Source: Candidatus Methanoperedentaceae archaeon
GTDB taxonomy: Archaea; Halobacteriota; Methanosarcinia; Methanosarcinales; Methanoperedenaceae
DNA length: 16,976 nucleotides
Assembly: GCA_014859785.1 (NCBI GenBank)
Contig: JACUTP010000021.1
Location: 1 to 16,976, forward strand
Direction of reading: 5' to 3'
Part shown: one piece after another, positions 6,845-14,188 of the stretch
Layout: each line of letters opens with the position of its first letter
How positions within the stretch are numbered: position 1 is the stretch's first letter
The notes under the pieces: model-generated
Told to the model about the DNA's origin: nothing
The model's database searches: none
What the model saw: the letters and a program-made list of their open reading frames with translations, nothing else
Made by a program: the position numbers and the translations under genes

Positions 6845-7477
6845 ATGGAATCGGAACAGCTACTTGACATACTCGGAAACCAGAACCGGCGAAAAATCCT
6901 CCAGCTACTGGCAAGCAGGCCGTGTTATATGAGTGAAATCGCAGAGCGGCTTGCCGTGGGCGCCAAAGCTGTACTCGGGCATCTTGAGATTCTCGAAAAG
7001 GCAGGTCTGGTTGAAAGCAATGTTGACGAACAGCGGCGCAAGTACTTCCATATCTCGGATAACCTGAGAATGGAAGTATTTGTGTCGCCGCACTCCTACG
7101 AGGTGGAAACCTCCACAATGACGGTAACATTAGTGCACGAGTATCATACAAGTACAGTTTCAGCAACTGAAGACCTGAAATCACTCTATTGCGGAATCCA
7201 GGAACAACTTGTCCGCAAGAGGGAAATCATGCAGGAATACCAGCATGTACAGTCAATCATTGCTGAATTGACAGATTCATACATGGATGTTATTGAGCAG
7301 GTAACGGATGACAGGGTAGAAGCTGAGATATTATATGTACTGATGAAAAGCCCGCTAAACAAACGTGAACTTTCAATGCATCTTGAAATTCCCGAATACG
7401 TGATTGAGGCTTACATTGAACAGATGGTATTAAAAGATTTGATAAAAGAAGATATAAACAGGTACAGTATAAACTAA
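6845..7477 (+). CDS. hsr1: HSR1-like ArsR-family heat-shock regulator
   Basis: A 210-residue DNA-binding protein. Residues 1-75 form an ArsR-type winged helix: NQNRRKILQLL, then the helix-turn-helix MSEIAERLAVGAKAVLGHLEILEKAGLVE (29-57) and a wing ending RRKYFHIS. A helical, probably coiled-coil stretch (about 105-152) suits dimerisation, and residues 158-208 look like a second winged helix (KRELSMHLEIPEYVIEAYIEQM). ArsR-type metal-binding cysteines are absent, so the signal is not metal. Position upstream of hsp20 and cdc48, plus the CTAAC-N5-GTTAG operator in front, match HSR1 of Archaeoglobus, which represses its own operon. I infer autorepression relieved on heating. The ribosome site is weak (AGGTT 10 bases upstream). 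Confidence 0.87.
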   Translation: MESEQLLDILGNQNRRKILQLLASRPCYMSEIAERLAVGAKAVLGHLEILEKAGLVESNVDEQRRKYFHISDNLRMEVFVSPHSYEVETSTMTVTLVHEYHTSTVSATEDLKSLYCGIQEQLVRKREIMQEYQHVQSIIAELTDSYMDVIEQVTDDRVEAEILYVLMKSPLNKRELSMHLEIPEYVIEAYIEQMVLKDLIKEDINRYSIN

Positions 7478-7503
7478 AATAAAAGAATAAAATAGGTAGA
7501 AAA

Positions 7504-8022
7504 ATGTTCAGAAGAAGATACGAAAAAGAATTGTTTGAAGAAATGGAACAGATGATGGAAGAAATGAACAGGGCAATGAGCCACATGACGCACTCCAGGG
7601 ACCCGAAGGTTTTCGGGTACAGCATGTATGTAGGACCTGATGGCGTCCCCCATGTGGAACATTTCGGGAACACCGAACCCGTGCATGGGGCATGCGGAAC
7701 ATGTGAATTTCCTGGATCTGCGGAAGAAACCGGTGTCCGGGAACCTTACACGAGTTCTGTTGTCGATGAGAAGAAAAATGAGGTTTACATAACAGCAGAA
7801 ATGCCCGGAGTCGAGAAGCAGGATATCAAGGTCAATGCTACGGAAAACACGGTTTTGATTAAAGCCGTGCGCGGTGAGCGCAATTACGCAAAGACGGTAA
7901 CGACACCTTGTGAGGTTGAGCCTGATTCAGCTACAGCAAAATATAACAACGGTGTGCTTGAAGTCACACTCAAGCTTAAGACGTTCCTGAAACCTGAAGG
8001 AAAGAGTGTAAATATAGAGTAA
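7504..8022 (+). CDS. hsp20: small heat-shock protein Hsp20 (alpha-crystallin family)
   Basis: A 172-residue holdase chaperone that keeps unfolding proteins soluble. The N-terminal helix (1-30, very rich in Glu/Met) is followed by the archaeal segment FGYSMYVGPDG...HFGN (37-56), a short linker, and the alpha-crystallin domain (about 80-160) with AEMPGV (98-103) and the hallmark GVLEVTL (150-156). The C-terminal VNI (169-171) fits the I-x-I motif used in oligomer assembly. The linker HGACGTCEF carries a C-x-x-C pair (C64, C67), uncommon in this family. An AGGT ribosome site precedes the ATG. It is 26 bp below the regulator and 45 bp above cdc48, so it is the middle gene of one operon. Confidence 0.95.
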   Translation: MFRRRYEKELFEEMEQMMEEMNRAMSHMTHSRDPKVFGYSMYVGPDGVPHVEHFGNTEPVHGACGTCEFPGSAEETGVREPYTSSVVDEKKNEVYITAEMPGVEKQDIKVNATENTVLIKAVRGERNYAKTVTTPCEVEPDSATAKYNNGVLEVTLKLKTFLKPEGKSVNIE

Positions 8023-8067
8023 GCAGGAATGAAATTAATATTAACCGGTAAATAAATTGAAAAAATC

Positions 8068-10251
8068 ATGGATAAAAAAGACGATACGATAACCCTGAAA
8101 GTTGCAGAAGCAAAATCCTATGATGCAGGCAGGGGTATTGCGCGCATTGACCCTGAACTGGCTTATGAATCCGGGCTGCTGACAGGTGATGTAGTAAGTA
8201 TTGAAGGTACAAAAAAGACGGCTGCAATTATATGGCCAGGTTATCCTGAGGATACGGGTACAGACGTGATACGTATTGACGGGACAGTGAGACGAAATGC
8301 AGGTGCAAGTATTGATGACAGGATTAAGATACGAAGGATAAAGACTGCTCCTGCTGAGAAGATAATGTTTGCACCGACCCAGCCATTAAAAATACAGGGT
8401 GGCGAAGCATATCTTACCCGCAACCTTGAGGGCAGGGTAATTACACGCGGTGACGTGGTTGAACTGAACATAATGGGACGCCGTGTTGACCTGGTGGTTG
8501 TTTCCACGAAACCTGTTGTCGATTCGGTTTTAATGAACTCTGGTACGCAGATAGATATCAGTGAAAAGCCTGCAAAAGACCTGTCAGCTATCCCCAGGAT
8601 ATCGTATGAGGATATCGGGGGGCTGGGTGATGAGGTCAAGAAAGTAAGGGAAATGATTGAACTGCCACTGCGCCATCCTGAGATTTTCGAACGTCTTGGT
8701 GTGGAAGCGCCGAAGGGCGTTCTGCTTCACGGTCCGCCAGGCACTGGCAAGACCCTCCTGGCAAAAGCCCTTGCATTCGAGACTAATGCGAATTTCCTGA
8801 CGCTCAGCGGACCTGAAATAATGAGCAAGTTCTATGGTGAGTCAGAAGAGAGGCTCAGGGAGATATTCAAAAAGGCAGAAGAAGGTGCTCCCAGCATCAT
8901 ATTAATAGATGAGATAGACAGCATTGCCCCGAAACGTGAAGAGGTTACCGGAGAGGTTGAGAGGCGCGTAGTTGCGCAGCTTCTTGCGGTACTTGACGGT
9001 CTGGAGTCGCGCGGTAAGGTTGTTGTCATAGGCGCTACGAACCGACCGAATGCGATTGACCCTGCACTTCGGCGTCCCGGGCGCTTTGACAGGGAAATCG
9101 AAATTGGGGTGCCTGACAGGAAGGCACGGTTTGAGATATTGCATATTCATACGCGCGGTATGCCGCTTGCAGATGATGTCGAGCTTGGGAAATTTGCCGA
9201 CATTACTCATGGTTTTGTGGGTGCTGACCTTGCAGCCCTTACAAGAGAGGCTGCGATGTGCTCCATAAGGCGGGTTCTCCCTGAACTTGACCTTGAGGTT
9301 GATAGTATTCCTGCGGAGATACTGGGTAAACTGACAGTGACCACTGAAGATTTCAACAATGCGATTCGTGATATGACACCGTCTGCAATGCGCGAGGTGT
9401 TTATCGAGTCACCTGATGTTAACTGGACAGATATAGGCGGCATCGAGGATGTTAAACAGGAGTTGAAGGAGGCTGTTGAATGGCCTATGTTATATCCTCT
9501 GATGTTTAAACATTTGAGTGCAAAGCCGCCAAAAGGTATTTTGCTGTATGGTCCGCCAGGCACAGGAAAGACCATGCTTGCAAAGGCTGTGGCTACCGAA
9601 AGCCAGGCGAATTTCATAAGTGTTAAGGGACCTGAGTTCCTGAATAAGTGGGTTGGCGAGAGTGAGAAGGCAGTCCGTGAGACGTTCAGGAAGGCGAAAC
9701 AGGCATCTCCGTGTATCATATTTTTTGACGAGGTTGATTCGATAGTACCTTCAAGGGGTACAGGTTCTGATTCGCATGTTACGGAAAGGGTTGTGAGCCA
9801 GCTATTGTCAGAGATTGACGGGCTTGAGGAGTTGCATAATATTACGGTGATTGCAGCGACTAACAGGCCTGATATCATCGACCCTGCACTTTTGCGTCCG
9901 GGGCGGTTTGACAGGCTGGTTTATGTGCCGCCGCCTGATAAAGGGTCAAGGCTTGAGATATTCAGGATTCATCTGGCTGATAAGCCGCTTGAGAGCGATG
10001 TCGAGATGAATGCGCTTGCTGATGATACGGATGGTTTAACAGGGGCTGAGATTGCTGCTGTGTGTAATGAAGCCACGATGCTTGCTATCAGGGAATATGT
10101 GAAGTCCGGGAAGCCTGCGGATGAGAACTCCATTAAGGAGCTTAAGTTGAATTACCGGCATATAATGGATGCCATGAAGAAGCTCAGGGTTCATGCGAAA
10201 AAGGAAACCGAGAAGTACCAGAAGATAGCAGAGAACTTTATTTACCAGTAG
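8068..10251 (+). CDS. cdc48: Cdc48/VAT-type AAA+ ATPase (unfoldase)
   Basis: A full-length 727-residue archaeal p97 homologue that unfolds proteins using ATP. Domains: N-terminal double-psi barrel plus second subdomain (1-170), D1 (about 180-435) and D2 (about 450-715). Both AAA modules are complete: Walker A GPPGTGKT at 222-229 and 495-502; Walker B IILIDE (277-282) and IIFFDE (550-555); pore loops KFYGES (254-259) and KWVGES (527-532); RPGRFDR arginine-finger regions at 336-342 and 610-616. The protein ends I-Y-Q, a hydrophobic-Tyr-any (HbYX) tail that in related ATPases docks on the 20S proteasome. It is the last gene of the heat-shock operon, followed by a terminator. The ribosome site is weak, so translation may be coupled to hsp20. 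Confidence 0.97.
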   Translation: MDKKDDTITLKVAEAKSYDAGRGIARIDPELAYESGLLTGDVVSIEGTKKTAAIIWPGYPEDTGTDVIRIDGTVRRNAGASIDDRIKIRRIKTAPAEKIMFAPTQPLKIQGGEAYLTRNLEGRVITRGDVVELNIMGRRVDLVVVSTKPVVDSVLMNSGTQIDISEKPAKDLSAIPRISYEDIGGLGDEVKKVREMIELPLRHPEIFERLGVEAPKGVLLHGPPGTGKTLLAKALAFETNANFLTLSGPEIMSKFYGESEERLREIFKKAEEGAPSIILIDEIDSIAPKREEVTGEVERRVVAQLLAVLDGLESRGKVVVIGATNRPNAIDPALRRPGRFDREIEIGVPDRKARFEILHIHTRGMPLADDVELGKFADITHGFVGADLAALTREAAMCSIRRVLPELDLEVDSIPAEILGKLTVTTEDFNNAIRDMTPSAMREVFIESPDVNWTDIGGIEDVKQELKEAVEWPMLYPLMFKHLSAKPPKGILLYGPPGTGKTMLAKAVATESQANFISVKGPEFLNKWVGESEKAVRETFRKAKQASPCIIFFDEVDSIVPSRGTGSDSHVTERVVSQLLSEIDGLEELHNITVIAATNRPDIIDPALLRPGRFDRLVYVPPPDKGSRLEIFRIHLADKPLESDVEMNALADDTDGLTGAEIAAVCNEATMLAIREYVKSGKPADENSIKELKLNYRHIMDAMKKLRVHAKKETEKYQKIAENFIYQ

Positions 10252-10261
10252 GGAGATGTTC

Positions 10262-10289
10262 GGGCTGGTGTACAGCCCTTCAACTTTTT
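10262..10289 (+). terminator. hairpin plus T-tract after cdc48
   Basis: GGGCTG (10262-10267) pairs with CAGCCC (10273-10278) over a GTGTA loop; six bases later comes TTTTT (10285-10289). It lies 11 bp past the cdc48 stop and ahead of the next promoter. Confidence 0.65.
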
Positions 10290-10315
10290 AAAATTAGCCG
10301 CATTGCAATCCTGTT

Positions 10316-10330
10316 CGAAAGGTTTATTTT
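10316..10330 (+). promoter_or_regulatory. BRE/TATA promoter of the metal-uptake operon
   Basis: CGAAA (10316-10320, BRE-like) is followed by TTTATTTT (10323-10330, TATA box). Usual spacing puts the transcription start near 10350, just before the ATG at 10354. Confidence 0.65.
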
Positions 10331-10344
10331 GGAGTAACTCCAAA
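10328..10344. promoter_or_regulatory. 17-bp palindromic operator of the metal-uptake operon
   Basis: TTTGGAGTAACTCCAAA is a perfect palindrome: eight-base arms TTTGGAGT and ACTCCAAA around one A. It overlaps the end of the TATA box and precedes the inferred transcription start, a classic repressor position. The likely ligand is the DtxR-like protein encoded immediately downstream. Confidence 0.75.
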
Positions 10345-10353
10345 CTTTATTCC

Positions 10354-10791
10354 ATGAAAGGAATTGATGGTCTGGAGCTGTCTCCTAAAAAGACAGAATA
10401 TATAAAGTTCATTGATAACCGTAAAAATACCAGGACAAACGAAATAGCCCGGGAGTTCAAGGTTGACCCCTCGACTGCCACCAAGATCATAGTAGAATTA
10501 TCAAAAACAGACTTTATTTCTTACAAACCCTACCACGGATGCACGCTGACGCACAAAGGGAAAGAATATGCCAGGTTCCTGAACAGGCGCCATGGATTGC
10601 TTGTCTGCCTGCTTGTTGAGCTTGGTATGAGTAAGGACAGCGCCTGTGAAGCCGTATGTAAATTCGAGTATTTTGTACCAAAAGAGGCTGTGGACAATAT
10701 ATGTAAAAAACTTAAACACCCTGGAAGCAGCCCGTGCGGTGTACGCATAAGTGGCGATAGGTGCTGCTGTTGCCCGGGAGAGGGGGATTAA
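10354..10791 (+). CDS. DtxR/MntR-like metal-responsive regulator
   Basis: A 145-residue regulator with an N-terminal winged helix (about 10-75; helix-turn-helix TNEIAREFKVDPSTATKIIVEL, then a THKGKEYA wing) and a DtxR-type metal/dimer domain (76-125: RRHGLLVCLLVELG, AVCKFEYFV, hP motif at 122-123). H80, C102 and E105 match DtxR/MntR ligands, but the His that normally follows the Glu is Tyr106. The C-terminus has a run of four cysteines (137-140) plus C128, an unusual addition. I chose the ATG at 10354: an upstream in-frame ATG at 10303 would place the promoter and operator inside the gene. The stop abuts the transporter ATG, so it heads that operon and probably represses it when metal is plentiful. 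Confidence 0.82.
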   Translation: MKGIDGLELSPKKTEYIKFIDNRKNTRTNEIAREFKVDPSTATKIIVELSKTDFISYKPYHGCTLTHKGKEYARFLNRRHGLLVCLLVELGMSKDSACEAVCKFEYFVPKEAVDNICKKLKHPGSSPCGVRISGDRCCCCPGEGD

Positions 10792-11694
10792 ATGGGGAAA
10801 AAAATAACAATCATTCTGGTAACTTTAATCTTGTTTTTTAGTTTTACCACAGGATGTATCGAACAGCCAGAAGAAAGCGATAAAATCAGGGTAGTTGCTA
10901 CCTTCTACCCGCTCTACGAATTTTCCAGCCGTATCGGGGGCGAGAAGGTTGATGTTTCAACCCTTATCCCGGCTGGAGTGGAACCCCATGACTGGGAACC
11001 GGGTCCAGGGGATATTATCAAATTAGAGTCCGCTCAGGTATTCGTTTATAACGGGGCTGGATTAGAACCGTTTGTTGAAGGTATGCTGGAAAGGATCGAA
11101 CCTGGTAAATTGGAAGTTGTGGATACCAGTAAGGGAATTGAACTCATCAAAACCCTGGGAGAACCTGACCCGCATATCTGGCTTGATCCTATTCTTGCAA
11201 AACAGCAGGTGGAAAATATAGAAGAAGCATTCGTTAAAACAGATCCCCGGAACAGTGAATATTATAGGGCCAATGCTAATGCCCTTAAGCAGGAACTGGA
11301 AGAACTTCACGAGGAAATAACAAGAGAATTAGCTCCTGCCGGAAAGAGGGTATTCATATCTTCACACTCTGCGTTCAGCTATTTTGCAATAAGGTATAAT
11401 CTCGAGCAAATAGCGATTATCGGTTTATCCCCTGAAATAGAACCCGGTCCTGCTGAAATCGTCGAAATCGTAAAACTTGCAAGAGACCACGGGGTTAAAT
11501 ACATCTTCTTTGAGCCCCTCGTAAGCCCGAGATTATCAGAAGTCATTGCAAAAGAAGTCGGGGCGAAGACGCTGGTGCTCAATCCCATAGAAGGACTTAC
11601 CGAAGATGAAATAAAGCAGGGTAAGAACTACTTTACCTTAATGCGGGAGAACCTGGATAACCTTAAAACTGCCCTGGAAGTGGAGAATGGATGA
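10792..11694 (+). CDS. znuA: metal ABC transporter substrate-binding lipoprotein (zinc/manganese type)
   Basis: A 300-residue cluster A-I (ZnuA/TroA) binding protein that captures divalent metal outside the membrane. A hydrophobic signal (5-20) ends in the lipobox-like FTTGC with C22 as likely lipid anchor. Metal ligand candidates are H66 (EPHDWEP), H128 (DPHIWLDP), H192 (SSHSAFSYF) and an acidic residue near E241 (FFEPLVSP). The His-rich loop common in zinc-specific ZnuA is absent, so zinc, manganese and iron are all possible. The ATG follows the regulator stop without a gap and has a strong purine-rich site (GGGAGAGGGGG) upstream; the end overlaps the ATPase gene by 8 bp, indicating translational coupling. 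Confidence 0.93.
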   Translation: MGKKITIILVTLILFFSFTTGCIEQPEESDKIRVVATFYPLYEFSSRIGGEKVDVSTLIPAGVEPHDWEPGPGDIIKLESAQVFVYNGAGLEPFVEGMLERIEPGKLEVVDTSKGIELIKTLGEPDPHIWLDPILAKQQVENIEEAFVKTDPRNSEYYRANANALKQELEELHEEITRELAPAGKRVFISSHSAFSYFAIRYNLEQIAIIGLSPEIEPGPAEIVEIVKLARDHGVKYIFFEPLVSPRLSEVIAKEVGAKTLVLNPIEGLTEDEIKQGKNYFTLMRENLDNLKTALEVENG

Positions 11695-12421
11695 AAAAAT
11701 AGTTGAGGTAGTGAATGTAAGTTTTGGTGTGGATAATCTCAAGGTCCTTGAAGATATTGACCTGGTACTTGAGAGGGGAGATTTACTTGGGATTATTGGT
11801 CCAAACGGCTCTGGTAAAACAACACTGCTAAAAATAATACTCGGATTGATTAAACCGACCGCAGGTAATGTAAAGTTGTTTGGTAAAGATATAAATCATT
11901 TCAGGGACTGGCACAGAATAGGATACGTTCCCCAGCATGCTATAAATTTCGATATGCAGTTCCCTATAAACGTGTTCGAGGTTGTTTCAATGGGCAGGTT
12001 TTCAAAAAAAGGTCTGTTCAAAAAGCTTGGAAAGGAGGATATTCAGGTGATAGATGAAGCCCTGGAAATAGTGGGCATGAAGGAGTATAAAAACAGGAGA
12101 GTGGGGAAACTTTCCGGGGGTGAAATGCAGCGGGTATTCATAGCAAGAGCTCTGGCAAGCCAGCCGGAGCTGTTGATTTTAGATGAACCTACCGTTGGTG
12201 TCGATATAATAGCGCAAAAAGAATTTTATGATTTTCTGGAACGGTTAAATAAAGATAAAAAAATTACGCTTGTGCTTGTGTCCCATGATATCAGCAACAT
12301 AACCTCCCGCGTTGGTAAGCTTGCCTGCATAAACAGAAAATTATTCCCGGAATGCCATTCCGAGGATTTTTTTTATGGTATTACAGGTATGAAATTCGTG
12401 CATCACATGCATGAGGAGTAA
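11687..12421 (+). CDS. znuC: metal ABC transporter ATPase
   Basis: A 244-residue ABC ATPase that powers metal uptake. Walker A GPNGSGKT (38-45), Q-loop VPQH (81-84), signature LSGGE (142-146), Walker B LLILDE (162-167) and the switch His200 are all intact. Gene order binding protein-ATPase-permease is standard for ZnuABC/MntABC systems. The C-terminus ends KFVHHMHEE, a small His cluster that might sense or bind metal, though this is inference. It begins inside the end of the binding-protein gene and ends one base before the permease ATG. Confidence 0.95.
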   Translation: MDEKIVEVVNVSFGVDNLKVLEDIDLVLERGDLLGIIGPNGSGKTTLLKIILGLIKPTAGNVKLFGKDINHFRDWHRIGYVPQHAINFDMQFPINVFEVVSMGRFSKKGLFKKLGKEDIQVIDEALEIVGMKEYKNRRVGKLSGGEMQRVFIARALASQPELLILDEPTVGVDIIAQKEFYDFLERLNKDKKITLVLVSHDISNITSRVGKLACINRKLFPECHSEDFFYGITGMKFVHHMHEE

Positions 12422-12422
12422 C

Positions 12423-13226
12423 ATGGCGGAGATTTTCCAGTATGGTTTCATGCAGCGTGCGCTAATTGCAGGGATCATGATAGCATTTATCTGCTCGATT
12501 ATAGGCACTTTTATTGTATTGAAAAGGCTCTCGATGATAGGCGATACTCTTTCCCATATTGCTCTCGGGGGACTGGCTTTAGGTTTTTTTTTGAATGTAT
12601 ATCCGGTTATGGCGGCTCTGGTAGTCACGGTATTTAGCGCTTTTTCCATAAACCGCCTGAAAAAGGCAAAGATATATGGAGACCTGGCTCTGGCTATATT
12701 GTTTTCAGCAGGATTGGCTATGGCTGTGGTTCTTTTAAGCATTACAAAAGGATTTAATACAAACCTTTTCAGTTATTTGTTCGGAAGCATTCTTACTGTA
12801 AATGAGACTGATTTAATACTGATACTCCTGCTGGGTGTTTTGACCATAGGTGCTATATTGGTTTTTTATAAAGAGCTTTTTTATATCACTTTTGATGAAG
12901 TATCTGCAAAAGCGAGTGGAATACCTGTTGAAAGGCTGAACAATCTTCTGGTGGTTTTAACAGCAATTACCGTAGTTGTGTCGCTGAAGATAGTTGGGGT
13001 CCTGCTGGTCTCTTCTTTGCTTGTGGTTCCTGTTGCCACAAGCCTTCAAATTTCCAGAAGTTTCAGGGAAACGATGTTATTTTCAATAATATTTTCGATA
13101 TTCGCGGTAATAACAGGCTTGATTGGCTCTTTCTACTTCAACCTGGCTGCCGGAGGGGCAATAGTAATGGTGTCTGTTATTGTATTCCTGATAGTAATGG
13201 TTTTTAAGAATTATATGAAGATATAA
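12423..13226 (+). CDS. znuB: metal ABC transporter permease
   Basis: A 267-residue integral membrane permease of the ABC-3 family, with about seven or eight hydrophobic segments from residue 10 to 262. The family motifs SMIGDTLSHIALGGLALG (37-54) and ASGIPVERLNNLLV (161-174) are present; the His and Asp of the first are characteristic of metal permeases. I place the start at 12423 rather than the in-frame ATG at 12411, because GAGGAG lies seven bases upstream of 12423 and the 12411 ATG would itself be part of that ribosome site. The gene is the last of the operon and converges on cofC with 24 bp between stops; no clear terminator hairpin is seen there. Confidence 0.93.
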   Translation: MAEIFQYGFMQRALIAGIMIAFICSIIGTFIVLKRLSMIGDTLSHIALGGLALGFFLNVYPVMAALVVTVFSAFSINRLKKAKIYGDLALAILFSAGLAMAVVLLSITKGFNTNLFSYLFGSILTVNETDLILILLLGVLTIGAILVFYKELFYITFDEVSAKASGIPVERLNNLLVVLTAITVVVSLKIVGVLLVSSLLVVPVATSLQISRSFRETMLFSIIFSIFAVITGLIGSFYFNLAAGGAIVMVSVIVFLIVMVFKNYMKI

Positions 13227-13250
13227 TTCTTACTTCTATAAGACCTGCAT

Positions 13251-13895
13251 TCATATTTTCTCCCTTTTGACCCCGACCCTGCCATTCTTATCGGATATAC
13301 CAAACCCAAGGCTCTTGAGGTAACCTGCCGCACGACCACTTCCATGAATCAGGATTTCCACAAGGTCATCCGCCTCGTCGATATCAGTACTCAGGTTAAA
13401 TGAATCAAATATCTCGTAAACAAGACCGTTGCAGGATGCTATTTGACAGTGTTTCAGGAAGCTTTGACCGTAATAATCTACGTGGAAACTTGAGGGATTC
13501 CTGATAAAAATGGCATTCGTACCGCCAAACCTGCCAGGAACTATTGCAACATCTGATTGTGAGGCTGTAATATCCTCCAGGTTTTTTCCGGAAACAAGTG
13601 GAATATCAGCCATAATGATTAATACAGGTTCGTTTATGGAATGTGATGCCATTTTCCCGAGGTATTCATTAAGGGATTCGTTCAGTCCTTTTCCTGCCAG
13701 AACGATGTTAACATCCTCAATGTCAATGAGCGAGGTTGTAAGTATATCAATCACGCTGAAGCATTCCGAGCTTACAAGCGTGCCAGCCACGTCCCTGAGC
13801 ATGGACAGCGCAAACTCCTCTCGTTCTTTTCCTGAAAGTAGGGAAGAAAGTCTTGATTTTGCGTTATTTTTCTTGAATGGAATTACCGCCCTCAT
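13251..13895 (-). CDS. cofC: 2-phospho-L-lactate guanylyltransferase (F420 synthesis)
   Basis: CofC activates 2-phospholactate with GTP for coenzyme F420 synthesis. From the ATG at 13895 the product has 214 residues and begins with the family N-terminus MRAVIPFKK followed by KSRLS. Other hallmarks are IMADIPLV (94-101), the GRFGGTNAIF loop with Asn (121-130), YYGQSF and the STDIDEADDL motif near 169-178, all part of the nucleotide and metal site. A longer in-frame ORF starts at 13982, but its first 29 residues are not family-like and cover a TATA-like CTTTTTATTTG; AGGTG five bases before 13895 settles the start. Its divergent neighbour is mtrE; both belong to C1/F420 metabolism. Confidence 0.92.
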   Translation of the reverse strand: MRAVIPFKKNNAKSRLSSLLSGKEREEFALSMLRDVAGTLVSSECFSVIDILTTSLIDIEDVNIVLAGKGLNESLNEYLGKMASHSINEPVLIIMADIPLVSGKNLEDITASQSDVAIVPGRFGGTNAIFIRNPSSFHVDYYGQSFLKHCQIASCNGLVYEIFDSFNLSTDIDEADDLVEILIHGSGRAAGYLKSLGFGISDKNGRVGVKREKI

Positions 13896-13919
13896 ATCAG
13901 CACCTGAGAACATGGTATA

Positions 13920-13963
13920 CAAATAAAAAGCTTTGGGGAGGAGAACTTTGGAGTGACTGCAAC
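13920..13963 (-). promoter_or_regulatory. cofC promoter region with a site resembling the metal operator
   Basis: On the minus strand CTTTTTATTTG (13930-13920) is a TATA candidate 25-35 bases before the ATG. Upstream, 13947-13963 reads on the plus strand TTTGGAGTGACTGCAAC, matching the 17-bp metal-operon palindrome in 14 of 16 arm positions (left arm identical). Confidence 0.4.
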
Positions 13964-14090
13964 CATACTCGTTCTCGTGCATCCATTAGAATTCTTAAAC
14001 CAGCATAATAATTATGGCACCAAGAACGGACACGGATACAACTACAAAGAGCATATATCCGAAGAGATCATATATAAAGCATTGTTAATA

Positions 14091-14137
14091 ATCCTTTTTA
14101 GACAATATACCAGAAAATTATCCTTTTTAGGATAATT
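14091..14137. repeat. direct repeats and inverted repeat upstream of mtrE
   Basis: ATCCTTTTTAG occurs at 14091-14101 and 14120-14130, a 29-bp period; with flanks, 14 of 15 bases agree (AATxATCCTTTTTAG). The second copy also forms an inverted repeat: AATTATCC (14116-14123) and GGATAATT (14130-14137), loop TTTTTA. Elsewhere between cofC and mtrE (13983-14188) there is a TATA-like CATATATAAAG near 14069 and otherwise featureless AT-rich DNA. Confidence 0.6.
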
Positions 14138-14154
14138 CTTATTCAAAGCTCAAA

Positions 14155-14172
14155 AAGTATATCGTATATATC
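14155..14172 (+). promoter_or_regulatory. putative TATA region of mtrEDC
   Basis: AAAGTATATCGTATATAT precedes the mtrE ATG by 17-34 bases. No ribosome site lies before that ATG, so a very short or leaderless transcript is likely. Confidence 0.45.
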
Positions 14173-14188
14173 TTTTATTTGTACGCTC

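Noticed and set aside
9207..9878. 223-codon minus-strand ORF inside cdc48
   Set aside because: It is antisense to the D1/D2 region of an intact AAA+ gene; low-complexity Ser-rich translation, no promoter or ribosome site.
10303..10353. N-terminal extension of the DtxR-like regulator
   Set aside because: The 17 extra codons cover the BRE, TATA box and palindromic operator, and the residues do not match the family.
13896..13982. 29-residue N-terminal extension of CofC
   Set aside because: It covers a TATA-like sequence, does not match the family start, and AGGTG is placed correctly for the ATG at 13895.
13953..14135. 60-codon plus-strand ORF between cofC and mtrE
   Set aside because: Asn/His/Tyr-rich translation from intergenic AT-rich DNA, overlapping the cofC promoter and the mtr upstream repeats; no ribosome site.
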